This document shows positions 23,083-33,645 of a DNA stretch of 64,000 bases, piece after piece. The position numbers were made by a program, and so were the translations under genes. This stretch comes from Bufo bufo. Taxonomy: Eukaryota; Chordata; Amphibia; Anura; Bufonidae. The notes under the pieces were generated by a model, which saw only the letters and a program-made list of their open reading frames with translations, was not told where the DNA came from and made no database searches. Location of the stretch: the NCBI RefSeq assembly GCF_905171765.1, contig NC_053392.1, positions 102,350,220-102,414,219 of the forward strand, written 5' to 3'. Within the stretch, counting starts at the first letter, position 1. The number at the start of each line of letters is the position of its first letter.

Positions 23083-24018
23083 ATGCCCACTGAGGTCATG
23101 AGTGCGGTGAGGATGCAGCCCATCTCCCAGCTGCAGCACCACAGCCCGGTGCTGCCCATACGGCTGCTCACCCGGGGGCCCGAGTACCTGCGCCGGCAGA
23201 TAGAGACTGGCACCCCAGCCCGCAGCACCATGAGCGCTGTGGAGAGGCTGGCAGCGGACAAGGCCAAGTACGTGAAGAGCCCGAAAGTGGTGGGCGCGGG
23301 GGGCAGCTCAGCGTCAGACAGCAGCAGCACCAGCAGCTCCGGGGGCAGCAGCAAGAGCCAGCAGGAAGCGGATGGCACCCCCGGTAGTCCCACCGGAGCC
23401 CCGGTCAGGCGAGGCAGCAGCAAGAGGCTTCTAAGGCCGGACTCGCTGGTCATCTACAGGCAGAAGAACAGAGGAGAGGCGACCGCCGAGGATGTCAGGG
23501 CCGGACTGGTGAGGAGACTCTTCCTGGGCAGTGCCAAGGAGAAGCCCATGGTGTCTATAGTGCCCTCTGGCGGCGAGCATCGGAATGACAGGACCCCTAT
23601 AAAAGGGAGGCCCGATTCCCGGTCCGGCCTGCACCGCTCCCAGTCCGACATCAGCTCCCGTTACTCCCGCTCCTTCTCTGACTTTGACACCTTCTTCAAG
23701 TACTGCGGCCTGGAGGCCGAGGTGGTGGAGGAGCTGGGCAAGGACAGGTTCGCGGCGGCCCCCGAGGACTCGCTGGACGTCACGGGTGGGCACCGGCTCC
23801 GCAGTGCCAGTGTGGCCACGTCTGACAGCGGCTTCAGCCGCAGGAGCGGCGGGGAGGGCAGCACTGGGGGACTGCAGGAGGACGAGCCCCTCAGCGGGCA
23901 CCTGGTGGGCAGCAACGGCAACACGTCCGTAGTAGAGCGCAATGCCAGGATCATCAAGTGGCTGTACAGCTGCAAGAAGGCGAAGGAGACCCGGGGGGCG
24001 TCCCCTGACCTGCCCTGA
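23083..24018 (+). CDS. FAM110C: FAM110C-like protein, 311 aa
   Basis: A single uninterrupted coding exon. The chosen start is the first ATG (purine at -3); the upstream in-frame extension to 22831 has no ATG and is not protein-like. Residues about 24-70 carry the FAM110 N-terminal region with SAVERLAADKAKYVKS, followed by a Ser-rich linker. The C-terminal half holds GLHRSQSDISSRYS, FDTFFKYCGLEAEVVEELG, SVATSDSGFSRRSG and VVERNARIIKWLYSCKKAKE, a pattern closest to FAM110C rather than A, B or D. Length is close to mammalian FAM110C (about 320 residues). Family members associate with centrosomes and microtubules, and FAM110C has been linked to AKT1 and cell spreading; no enzymatic domain is present. 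It is the only host gene seen. The minus-strand frames over it are shadows. A short 3' exon could change the last residues. Confidence 0.95.
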   Translation: MPTEVMSAVRMQPISQLQHHSPVLPIRLLTRGPEYLRRQIETGTPARSTMSAVERLAADKAKYVKSPKVVGAGGSSASDSSSTSSSGGSSKSQQEADGTPGSPTGAPVRRGSSKRLLRPDSLVIYRQKNRGEATAEDVRAGLVRRLFLGSAKEKPMVSIVPSGGEHRNDRTPIKGRPDSRSGLHRSQSDISSRYSRSFSDFDTFFKYCGLEAEVVEELGKDRFAAAPEDSLDVTGGHRLRSASVATSDSGFSRRSGGEGSTGGLQEDEPLSGHLVGSNGNTSVVERNARIIKWLYSCKKAKETRGASPDLP

Positions 24019-24373
24019 GCGCTGCCCCGACATGGCTCTTTCAGTATTGTGCCTGCAGCATCAGGCTGCTGCTTGGGTGCCAAGGGGGAGGTGGGCATAG
24101 CTGCTGGACAGCGCCTGGCTCCACTTATCATTGAGGGCACGCTCCCTGTTAGGTGCCAGCCGCCCTGCACTTGAATCTTGCATTAGGACTTGTGAGATTG
24201 GAAGTTTTTTTTGCTGCTGTGAGATTGTCGTCGTCGTGTTTTATGTATAGTGTATGTGTGCCCCGCTCTGTAGGTGCCCGGACGTGGGTGGGTACCTGGC
24301 AGCGGGCATCTCTACGGTGACTACTGTTGCTTTGTTTCTGCTTGAATGTATCATAGTTCAATGTGATGATGGC

Positions 24374-24462
24374 AGATGTAGCAGAGCTGGGCTGCGCTCC
24401 CGGATAACCCTGTGTGTTCTGGCATGGGGGCACTAAGTGACAGGCTCAGCTCTGCTACATCT
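24374..24462. repeat. Short inverted-repeat element (AGATGTAGCAGAGCTG), copy 1
   Basis: AGATGTAGCAGAGCTG at 24374-24389 and its exact complement at 24447-24462 bracket an unrelated 57-bp interior, within the probable FAM110C 3' untranslated region. A related pair lies at 28886-29003. Confidence 0.7.
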
Positions 24463-24648
24463 GTGTCACTGGTGCACGTTGTATCAGACGCTAGAGAATT
24501 GCTTAACGAATGACGACAAAATATTGTGTTATTAAGGTAACGCTCCCTGTACAGTAACCTGGGGGCAGGACCCGCACTGTTCCCCCTCCGACTACATGCT
24601 GCTGTTTATGGTAGTCAGTGGATGACAGGCGATCCTTTGTCTAGAGCA

Positions 24649-24735
24649 GGGGTCAGCGACTGCCGGCACTACAATTCCCAGCGGGCACACTAGCAATAGA
24701 TGTGAATGGAGCATGCTGGGAGTTGTAGTTTCTGC
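24649..24735. mobile_element. MITE carrying ACTACAATTCCCAGC motif, copy 2
   Basis: AGGGGTCAGCGACTGCCGGC leads into ACTACAATTCCCAGC, and AGCATGCTGGGAGTTGTAGT lies on the other arm. It lacks the right terminus. Confidence 0.6.
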
Positions 24736-25240
24736 ATATGTACTATTGGACTATAAGGAGCGATCAGTAATAACGCTATACTGTGGACTCTTATCTAAGC
24801 CGGTTTCCAGGTACGTCTTCCCTGGGCCTGTACGTCACATCTGACGCCACGGGCAGAGTTCTCCTTTATTTATTCTGTCATTACTATAAACATGGACCAC
24901 ACCGTCAGTTATGTCAGGCTCCATTTCATTCACTGGAATAGGCTAAAAGCACTGCCGTTTTTCCCCCATACTGTACAATTCCTTTAATCCAGCATCTGAT
25001 CGTACAGAAATTGTGATATTGAGCGGTGAGATGTCACAAGGCCGGATTAGACTTCAGTGTCTGCTAATCCAGAATATCTCCAAATCCGGCATTTACCACA
25101 TCCCTGTTGTTGGTATAGGGCTGGGTTTAGATATTTAGCGTTTTTTTCACCGTGTGAATAGACCCTTACTCTTCTGCCATGGCAGGTGAGGTTTCCTGGT
25201 ATCTAGAGAAGATGAAGATTTCTTACTGTATAAGACACAC
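24736..25240. other. Unassigned sequence downstream of FAM110C
   Basis: Possibly intron or 3' untranslated sequence of FAM110C. No AATAAA signal and no recognised repeat. Confidence 0.4.
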
Positions 25241-25326
25241 ACTCCAGCTGTGGTGAAACTACAACTCCCAGCATTCTCCATTCACTTGGGTGCATGCTGG
25301 GAGTTGTAGTTTTACCACAGCCGGAG
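25241..25326. mobile_element. MITE carrying ACTACAACTCCCAGCAT motif, copy 3
   Basis: A compact palindrome: ACTCCAGCTGTGGTGAAACT with ACTACAACTCCCAGCATTC, and the complementary arm GCATGCTGGGAGTTGTAGTT ending CCACAGCCGGAG. Confidence 0.75.
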
Positions 25327-25350
25327 ATGGTTGCAGTATACAGCAGGCCT

Positions 25351-25590
25351 CATGTAGAGCAGCAACCAATCAGATCACAGCTTTCATATTTCCAAGGCAG
25401 GTTGCAAGATAAAATAAGCACTCTGATTGGTTGCTATGAACAACTGGGCCACTTTTTATGTACAGCTCCTCATGTAGAGCAGTAACCAATCATATTTCAG
25501 CTCTCATATTTCCAAAGCAGGTTGCAAGATAAAAGGGGTGAACTGATTGGTTGCTAGGGACAACTGGCTCACTTTTTGTCTGCAGCTCCT
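25351..25590. repeat. 120-bp tandem duplication, two copies
   Basis: Units 25351-25470 and 25471-25590 both run from CATGTAGAGCAG to TACAGCTCCT/TGCAGCTCCT. Each contains a facing pair AACCAATCA and TGATTGGTT, a CCAAT-type inverted pair common in frog MITEs. Confidence 0.85.
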
Positions 25591-25832
25591 TTTTATACTT
25601 GAGGCCTGTGTGTGTTTTTTCTCCCCTGGGTCTTGCTTGCTGGTGACAGACAGGGCTGGAGTGTAAATTGCCCATACTTATCATGCCTGGCTTTTTGCAT
25701 GGAATGCAGATTTTAGCTGACAAGTTGCCTGCGGCTCTACCATTTGGCTCCCAGGCGGGGGTGTGCACTGTGCTGAGTGAATCAGCCTAGATAAACAGAA
25801 GTACTTACAGTTCACATGTCGCCTGAGACAGT

Positions 25833-26009
25833 GGGGGAGATTTAACAAAACTGGTGTAAAGGAAACTAGCTTCGGTGCCCATAGCAGCCAATCAGATTCC
25901 ACCTTTAATTTTTCAGAGCTCCTTTTGAAAAATGAAAGGTGAAATCTGATTGGTTGCTATGGGCAACGAAGCTAGTTTTTCTTTACACCAATTTTGATAA
26001 ATGTCCCCC
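25833..26009. mobile_element. Palindromic MITE (GGGGGAGATTTA family)
   Basis: Inverted ends GGGGGAGATTTAACAAAACT and the complement of ATAAATGTCCCCCC. Arms share GGTGTAAAG, AGCAACCAATCAGATTcc-type and GAAGCTAGTTT segments. Confidence 0.8.
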
Positions 26010-26271
26010 CAATCAGTTTTCTGGGATGGAGCAGTTACCCAAACCGTTTGCATTCTGCCCCTGATAGTCGTGGGTTCCCACTCTTTTTCACTGAAATTAC
26101 TGCAGTTCTGCAATGATTTTCCAAAATTTGGGTAATTCCAACAAGTGGACCCACCGTAATAAGTAACCAGTTAACATCTGCTCCATCTGCCCCGGAGAGT
26201 CCGGTTTTTTTTCTGGAAATAGCGCCACTCTTGTCAATGGGTGGCATCTTATATTGCAGCTTAGCCCTAAA

Positions 26272-26582
26272 AGGGGTTGTCCCATTACAAATACGTATTT
26301 CCTATCCACAGGATGGGAAATAAGTGTCGGGGGGTCCTGACCGCTGGTGCCTCTGCCGATCACAAAAATGGGGACCCTATGTTCCCGATTTGAATGGAGC
26401 TGTGGACACGCAGGGACTGCTGGAGAGGGGCTTGTACTCTGCAGTCTCCAGCCGTCCTATAGACCTGAATGGAGCGTCCACCACGGCATTCAAACAGTGG
26501 AACGGCATGATTGGTGGGGGCCCCAGTAACCCCCACCAATCCACACACCTCCCCTATGGGAAGTTGTAATGGGACAACCCCC
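26272..26582. mobile_element. TTAA-type MITE, degraded (AGGGGTTGTCCCATTAC family)
   Basis: The left end AAGGGGTTGTCCCATTACAA is mirrored by TTGTAATGGGACAACCCCC at 26564-26582. The left flank is CTAA, so the target duplication is not intact. A separate right end of a related element (GGACAACCCCTTTAA) lies near 26691-26705. Confidence 0.7.
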
Positions 26583-26883
26583 ATCATCACTTTGATGGGG
26601 ATGAGCCGCAGTATCAGACAAAGCCCATGGACAAGCGTGGTCATGTTTCTGCAAAAAAAATAAAAAATTCCTTCCTGTTTTCTAATCCAGGACAACCCCT
26701 TTAAGTTAGGGCTTAAAGGCAACTCCTGGTCGCCCTGTGAAACACGGTAAAATGGAAGCATCACCAGGACGTGACCTGAATGTTTCCCAGTGAAAAGCAG
26801 TGATATTCTTGCCTATAGGGAAACATTGAGCTTGTGTCATGATGGCGGTAATGCCTCACTTTGTCTGTGACGATTATTTAATG

Positions 26884-26998
26884 CAGGGGTCAACAACTAC
26901 TCCCAGCAGGCTCACTTACTGCAACTTCCATAGAAATGAAAAGAAGATTCTGGGAGTTGTAGTTTCAGAACAGCTGGAGTGTCGGAGGTTGCTGATCC
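26884..26998. mobile_element. MITE carrying the TGGGAGTTGTAGT motif, copy 4
   Basis: Starts AGGGGTCAACAACTACTCCC; the right arm has TTCTGGGAGTTGTAGTTTC and CTGGAGTGTCGGAGGTTGCT. The left arm motif is partly lost. Confidence 0.6.
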
Positions 26999-27109
26999 CG
27001 GATGTAATGTATGTGGGGGTGTTCCAACCCCCTTAATGGCAGATTTGGAGGAGAGAAGGATGGGGCTGTTGGATTTCAGGGGAGATAAGCCACCAGAGGT
27101 GTCCTATGT

Positions 27110-27345
27110 CCCACCCATGTAGATACCCCAATAATGGACTGAGTAATTGGTTAATGGGCTTGCGGCTTTACGTGTCGTGGGCATTTATTAATACAAATGG
27201 CGCCCATGGAGAAGGCTCAAAGCCGCCTAATTGATCCCGTCTTTAAATGCTAATGTCCCCTGTGACCCGGGGCTACAGTCTCTGGTTCCCACCGCCCAAG
27301 GTGCTGTCAATTAGATTGCAAATGGCTGTAAGACCTGTTTTCAGG
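27110..27345. other. Candidate conserved non-coding element, homeodomain-site rich
   Basis: This stretch has no repeat signature and a dense set of homeodomain-like sites: TAATTGGTTAATGG, CATTTATTAATAC, CTAATTGATCC, CTTTAAATGCTAATG and GTCAATTAGATTGCAAATGG (the last containing an octamer-like ATTGCAAAT). It is 3 kb downstream of FAM110C. Function is inference only. Confidence 0.3.
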
Positions 27346-27898
27346 AGCGCAGAGCACTTTGGTTTTAACCCTTTATTGCCCACTTGTCTACGACTCCTTT
27401 GTGGGGAGAACAAGGAGAATTGTAAGTTGTCGAGGAGGCGTCAGCCATGTGCACGGTGTCACGGACCTGAGCCTTGTAGGCGGTGGCGTATGTACCTGCC
27501 ATTGTATCTGGTTCTAGGGATCAGTAGCGGGTGCTGTTTGGACCTGCTATAGATTCTGGAGAGGATGGAGCGGTGCGGGGGTGTTCGTGCCATGAAACAC
27601 CGACCATACATGTTATGCCAGCTAAGGGGCTGTATGATACTGTAAAAACGTGACTGCTTTCTCCTAGAAACAGCTCCACTCCTGTGCAGAGGTTATGTCG
27701 GGTATTGCAGCTCGGTTACATTCCCTTACATGGGGGTCAGCTGTAATACCAGGGTGCACCTAACAGACAAGAGTGGTGCTGTTTTAGGAAGAAATTAGCC
27801 ATATTTTACCCCTTTAATGGAACATGTATGTGGCGATGATATAACTCACCTCTTTGCAATCGTTTGCTTTCCCTTCCTCTCATGCCTGAGATCCCATT
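27346..27898. other. Unassigned intergenic sequence
   Basis: The small plus frame 27247-27552 has no known domain. No repeat family was recognised. Confidence 0.4.
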
Positions 27899-28135
27899 AA
27901 GGCCTTATGCACACAACTGTGTTTTCAGTCCGCGTCCGATCCGCATTTTTTGAAGATTGCACGCAGACCCATTCATTTCTATGGTACCACAAAAAAATGT
28001 GGACAGTACATAGATGTCATATGTCTGTCCCGCAAAAAAAGAATAGGCATTTTAACAATAGGGCGGGTTTCCGTTATTTTGCGGATCCGAACAGTGCTTA
28101 CGGTGGTGTGCGGGTCAGGGAGATGTCTCAGCAGC
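27899..28135. repeat. Fragment of CGG-type MITE
   Basis: The left end AAGGCCTTATGCACACAACT resembles the terminal words of the TWA-flanked MITEs, and the interior includes GTCCGCGTCCGATCCGCA and TTGCGGATCCGAAC. The right terminus is absent. Confidence 0.5.
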
Positions 28136-28203
28136 CATAGTTGGCCATACACATTAGATAAGTGGTGGCTGATCTCGGCAGGTCCGGCTGACCATCTATG
28201 GCA

Positions 28204-28347
28204 GACATGGCCAACCTGCGGCTCTCCAGCTGTTGTAAAACTACAACTCCCACCATGCCCTGCTGTAAGCTGATAGCTGTAGGAAGTCTGGGCATGCTGG
28301 GAGTTGTAGTTTGGCAACAGCCGGAGAGCCTCAGGTTGGCCATCCCT
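28204..28347. mobile_element. MITE carrying ACTACAACTCCCACCATGC motif, copy 5
   Basis: Well-preserved palindrome: ATGGCCAACCTGCGGCTCTC with ACTACAACTCCCACCATGC, and the other arm GGCATGCTGGGAGTTGTAGT followed by GGAGAGCCTCAGGTTGGCCA. Confidence 0.8.
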
Positions 28348-28885
28348 GGTCTATGGTGTATGGAGGCGGATATCGGGGAAGAGAAGGAAGGGACAGTTGG
28401 ATTTCATCTGCCGAACCTCTTGTTCTCCGCCAGATACGCCACCGATTCAGCGCACTTGACGGAGCCCGGTGTGCTGGTGTATGGGGGTTTCAGACATGGT
28501 ATGGCCAGCTACATCCCTACCAATCCCATGTGTATGTTGATATCATACATGGTTCTCTGCTTCCATCAAATGTAAAATTGCAGCATTTCAGACAGCAGAT
28601 CCCACACACAGAACAAATCATCCATTTCTATACCAGGATATATATATATAATCCACGGAAACCTGTTAAACCTCATTGCGTGGGCCAGAGGACTGTTAAT
28701 TTTGTATATTTGAAGAATATCGCACCTAGTGAACGCATGATACGTGGGACTGACTGTTTTTTTTTTTTTATATGCAAACATTGCATTTATTCCTCGTATT
28801 TCCTGGCTATCTTCATGGCTGACGTGAATAGTTGTGCCGCCCTACACCCTAATAGCAACACTTGTGCCAAAAGTCGCAGACTTGA
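28348..28885. other. Unassigned sequence; possible part of a 3' exon
   Basis: Overlapping open frames on the plus strand (28198-28575 and 28311-28946) begin inside a MITE and have no recognised domain. Confidence 0.4.
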
Positions 28886-29003
28886 AGATGTAGCAGAGCT
28901 GAATGTGTCCTTTCACTCTTCAGTTCTTCCTCATTTTGTGCTATGAGAAGCCAGATCTATCAGGAGACATGTGCCAAACTAGCCCAGCTCGGCTCTGCTA
29001 CAC
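28886..29003. repeat. Short inverted-repeat element (AGATGTAGCAGAGCTG), copy 2
   Basis: AGATGTAGCAGAGCTG at 28886-28901 faces CTCGGCTCTGCTACAC near 28988-29003, followed by a poly-C run. It is related to 24374-24462. Confidence 0.6.
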
Positions 29004-29009
29004 CCCCCC

Positions 29010-29400
29010 CCCCCCCCGCTTGCCTCTGTGTGAATAACCTGTGCTTGTAACCAGTGACACTGGAAAGTGGAATTTAAGCTATGTATATATAGGTGTCAGC
29101 TTCTGGAACGTTCGCTGCTTTGAGACGATCTTTACTCCGGGGCTGTTGTATGTTACCGCGCCATTATTGCGAGCGGTCCGAACCGACCAAAGTGACTCTG
29201 TGGCTTCAGTCGTCGTATACCCTGCACAGAGGACAAGGTACCTTGTTTTGTATATTTCAGAGACGCTTTGTGCAATGTGTGTTTTGTACAGTTTTCTTTC
29301 GGTCCTGTAAATACGAGTGTACATAAGGATTGCCTTTCTATGTTCTGTATCTGTGTGCACATAGAAGAGACATCTATAATAAAATTATTATGTTACAGTA
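29010..29400 (+). other. Candidate 3' terminal exon with polyadenylation signal
   Basis: Non-repetitive sequence ending in AATAAA at 29378-29383, followed by a T-rich stretch (GGCTTTGGCTTTTTTTTC) resembling a downstream processing element. It lies 5.3 kb past the FAM110C stop on the same strand, so it may be the end of a long 3' untranslated region or a second exon. No splice evidence is available. Confidence 0.35.
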
Positions 29401-29462
29401 TATATGGGCTTTGGCTTTTTTTTCTCTTTCTATTAAAATTTTTATAAATTTTATTTATTTCA

Positions 29463-29886
29463 GTGTTTTGCGGTCTGTTTTTCACGGATCCGTTGTTCCG
29501 TTTTTTGTGTCCGTTTCGGTTCTGTTTTTCCGTTCCATTATTCCGTATGGCATATACAGTAATTACATAGAACAAATTGGGCTGGGCATAACATTTTCAA
29601 TAGATGGTTCCGCAAAAAACTGAACGGATACGGAAGACATACGGATGCATTTCCGTATGCATTCTGTTTTTTTTGCGGACCCATTGACTTTAATGGAGCA
29701 ACGGAGCGTGATTTGCGGCCAAATATAGGACATCTTCTATCTTTGCACGGAACGGAGATACGGAAACGGAATGCATATGGAGTACATTCCGTTTTTTTTG
29801 CGGACTCATTGAAATAAATGGTTCCGCATACGGAACGCAAAAAACGGCCCGCAAAACGGAAAAAAAAACGCAGTGTGAAAGAGGCC
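29463..29886. mobile_element. CGG-type MITE, left end missing
   Basis: Interior words TTGCGGACCCATTGACTTTA and CACGGAACGGAGATACGGAA, ending GTGTGAAAGAGGCC. The adjacent element at 29890 abuts its right end. Confidence 0.6.
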
Positions 29887-29889
29887 TAA

Positions 29890-30353
29890 GGCTACTTTCA
29901 CACTAGCGTTAATATTTTCCGGCATTGAGTTCCGTCATAGGATCTCAATACCATGAAAAAAAACGCTTCCGTTTTGTCCCCACTCATTGTCAATGGGGAC
30001 AAAATGTAACTGAACAGAAGGGAACGCTTCAAAATGCATTCTGTTCTCATACCGGAGAGCAAACCGCAGCATTGCTTTCCGTCCTGGGATGTGGAGCAAG
30101 ACGGATCCGGCGCGACCTCCAATGCAAGTCAATGGGGACAGATCCGTTTTCACTGCCACATTCTGGCACAATAGAAAACGGATCTGTCCCCCATTGACTT
30201 TCAATGGAGTTCATGACGGATCCGTCTTGGCTATGTTACAGATAATACAACAGGATCAGTTCATAACAGATGCAGACGGTTGTATTATCAGTAACGGAAG
30301 CGTTTTTGCTGAACCCTGCCGGATCCAGTAAAAACGCTAGTGTGAAAGTAGCC
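29890..30353. mobile_element. TWA-flanked MITE, 464 bp (GGCTACTTTCACACTAGCGT family)
   Basis: TIRs GGCTACTTTCACACTAGCGT and ACGCTAGTGTGAAAGTAGCC. Flanks are TAA (29887-29889) and TTA (30354-30356). The interior contains two facing AAACGGATCYGTCCCCATTG-type segments. Confidence 0.85.
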
Positions 30354-30412
30354 TTATAAGCAATTGTGTCTAGTATGTGTGAAGAATGTGCCTATCAAGC
30401 TACAAGCACTAC

Positions 30413-30829
30413 GGCTACTTTCACACTTGTGTTGTTGTTTTCCGGTATTGAGATCCGGCAGAGAATCTCATTTCCGTTATGTTCTCCTGCATTCTGAATG
30501 GGAAGAGATCCGTTCAGGATACATCAGGATGTCTTCCGTTCTGTCAGCATTCCGTTTTGGGTCCAGTCATAACAACGATGGAAGTCAATGGTGACGGATT
30601 TGTTTTTGTTTTTTTAGAAGCCTAAAAAAACGGATCCGTCACCCATTGACTTTCAAAGTATTTAGTGACAGATCACAGTTTTTTTTCCGTATTGATTTCA
30701 CACAACCACATCCTAACGCAACGGATGCATCCTGATGTGCAAAATCAAAACGGATCCGTTTAATTCCAGTATAGAAATCGTCTGCCGAATCTCAATACCG
30801 TAATTAACAACGCAAGTGTGAAACAGGCC
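30413..30829. mobile_element. Second copy of the GGCTACTTTCACAC MITE family
   Basis: Starts GGCTACTTTCACACTTGTGT and ends CGCAAGTGTGAAACAGGCC, followed by TTA. Interior again has facing ACGGATCCGTCACCCATTG-type segments. Confidence 0.8.
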
Positions 30830-33169
30830 TTACAGAAGTCTATGGGGCTCTACAGCACCTCTGGATCCATCTAATACCCTGAGAAGAATACCTCTCTGAG
30901 GGCTCAAGCACACAAACTTATTTTTCTTCCACGTTTTTTGCGGGTCGGATGCGGACCTATTCACTTCAATGGGGCTGCAAAAGAGGCGGACGGCACTCCG
31001 TGTACATGCCCCAACTGGTAACACCCAGCTGGACCTTCATTGCAAACTGCTAGCAATTGATTCATAACTTCTAGCAGGAATAATAGAGGAATGGCACAAC
31101 ATAGAGATGCTCCAGGATTATTACATGAGGAATGCAAGTAGTTACTAAAACAGACCTGTCAAGAGTGGTGATGGGTCCTCTATAAAAATATTGGATAAAA
31201 AAAAAAAAACTTATATTGGATTTTCTAAAATATGGCCCAGTTTATGTTACGGCTGGAAACCCTTTTTTCATGAAGCTTCCTGCCAGGGATGCAAAATCAG
31301 TGTGCCTCCGCTTACATTGCTTCTTCTCACCCACCCTATGGACTCTTTCCCAGGAACTTCTCATTATTATTCTGTACATATGATAAGCATGGACAAGACG
31401 AGTTACAGACTGGTGCAGAAGGAGAGGGGGTCCTGCCCGCCATGTATGGAGGAAGGACTTGTTTCAGAAGCAGATATGTGGGAGACCAAGTTCAGCTCTG
31501 GGTCCCTGTACCCCCCCCCCCCCCCCCCCCCCCTCCTCCCACCAACTAGGAAGAAATTGTGCAAAAACTTTGCACCTTTTTAAAAAGTTGCGATTAATGT
31601 GTGTAAATCCTGGGCAAGCAGCAAGCCATGGCTTCTACAAAGGGGTTAATAATTGTGTCACACCTCTGATAATTTTTGGGGGGGGGGGGGGGGGAGTAGC
31701 ATTAAAAAGGTCCAGATATATTGATAAATTTATGTCCTTTTAGTCTTTTTATTTTTTATTTTATTCCTTCTGATTTTCAAGTTCTAGCAATCAAGCGCTG
31801 ACATTGATGGGAAGCATTTTAGGGTGGTGAATGGCTCCAGTATACGGTATACACTGCACCAGGACGTGCCCTCTGGACACTATTAGCCTAGTTATGTAGT
31901 AGAATAGGAGTGTGTGGGATAATGGCAGGACCATGTTACAGTAAACCAGGACCATGGTGAGGACACAGTGTCAGAATATCCAGTAAAGAAATTTGGTCAA
32001 TGAGGAAAAAAAAATCTAATATTGCACTTGTCATACCTACTGTGGACCTTACATAGAAAACCGAATTTGTGGCTGTTTTTACTGTTTTCACTTTCTACTG
32101 TTGACCTATCCTCAGGCAAGCCACATGTCAATGGAGTAAGTCACGCACAAGGTGGACTTTTTGAGACCTGTTGGCTGACAATCATCAGATCCAGTGTGGT
32201 ACAGCTTCCATGTCACCGTGTAGCCCCAGCTTCAAATAACCTAAATGAGCCCTCAATTGTCCCATCATGTCAAGTTACTAAAAACGTCTATTTATGGGCA
32301 AACATATGTGGTAGTTTTTTTTCCTTTTAGATTTTCAATTTTTTTTTATCTAAAAGGCTGCGTAATAACTTGCTATTAGCACAGACTGGGTTCCGGGTTG
32401 TGTCTGCACAATTTGCCGTTGGCATTCGGCGCACATATTGCTTCCCATCTGTGACGCTTTTGTCTCGAGCACCAACCTGCACATCCTTTGTACTTCAAAG
32501 CCTCCTGAGGAATTTACAGGGAAGACTGAGAGACACTGGGGAGGTCTGGACATACTTGCATTTGCTACACACACAACATGTCCTGTTTCCCTTCTGGAAC
32601 CCAAGGGTTTTATGGGGGTCAAAGGTCATGATTGGGACGGATACGTGACACTGTTCATATTGTTGGAAGGGATAGTAATAATTCTTTAAGGAATTGTTAG
32701 GTCCATCAACTGAAAACCATGTGCCAGGGTCAATAGACACATGGCAAGCATCAGCCAACAATAAGAGAGAACGTCTCCGCCATCTTCCCATACAGCACTT
32801 ACTGTAATACCATAGAGATGTAGCTGGAAGCTCCTGGGGCCCAATGTAAAATCTCATGCCCCGTAATAATCTCTATGGCCTCAGGGATCACACTTTTGCA
32901 TATGGCGCACAACCATATACTTGGGTACCTCTTTCCTGCCACCATTTGTGATCAGCTGCATTCTGTTTTCTTCTCTGATTGTATGTTTTATTATTCTACG
33001 ACAAGTGTATAGTACGCTCTTCTCTTCCTCGATGCCTCACCTGCATCCAGACATCGCTTTATACGTTATTATGGATTAACCTATCTGTGTTGGATCTGCA
33101 TATTCCGTTTAAATGTTTCTTCATCACCGATTTGCATTTGAATGCCTCAGATTCTTACTTTAATGTTTT
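30830..33169. other. Unassigned intergenic sequence with homopolymer tracts
   Basis: A fragment of CGG-type MITE lies at about 30899-31015 (GGGCTCAAGCACACAAACTT ... GTCGGATGCGGAC). A poly-C tract occurs near 31508-31533 and a poly-G tract near 31678-31694. Several ~90-codon frames are open but show no domain. Confidence 0.5.
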
Positions 33170-33174
33170 ACGCT

Positions 33175-33345
33175 TTCAGCGATCTATTGATAAAGGTTTC
33201 ATATGACCGAAACGTCTTGAAACATCGCAGCTCTCCATACTACTCACGGCGCAACATAAGTTTTATAAAAAACGGAGCAATAAACGCCCGACTGGGGCAG
33301 TATTTTGGAATCCTACCAGCAGAATTATTTTCTTGCTAATTGTTG
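33175..33345 (+). repeat. Remnant with degraded hammerhead-like / Penelope-tail motif
   Basis: TATTGATAAAGGTTTCATAT is followed by GACCGAAACGTCTTGAAACA, a decayed version of the CTGATGAAGG...CCGAAACGTC signature found near the Penelope copies. The following 120 bp (GGAGCAATAAACGCCCGACT) is probably the same retroelement tail. Confidence 0.4.
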
Positions 33346-33645
33346 CACATGTTGCTGGCACCTACTTCACAGTTTGGATTGTACGATGCATATCTAAACT
33401 CTCAAGAGTGTGCGTGGTTTTCTCTACAAATATACACGGGCTCTGCCCTATACCACAGTACCTCGCTCAAGTACTAGGAGTGCAAGTTCCTCCTCGTTAC
33501 GCAATGTAAAATCTGGACCAGGCCCCGGGCCATTTATAATATCGGTGTCTGCTAATGTTGCATAGGATCCCCCTCAGGAACCAGGTCCTGGGTTTATCTA
33601 CTACTTCCTACCTTCTAATGTGTCTCCCATGACGAGCATGCTTAA

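Noticed and set aside
22848..24170. Long open frames on the minus strand over FAM110C
   Set aside because: They are shadows produced by the high GC content of the real coding exon.
27247..27552. 101-codon plus frame
   Set aside because: No domain, no conserved pattern, and it overlaps a probable regulatory segment.
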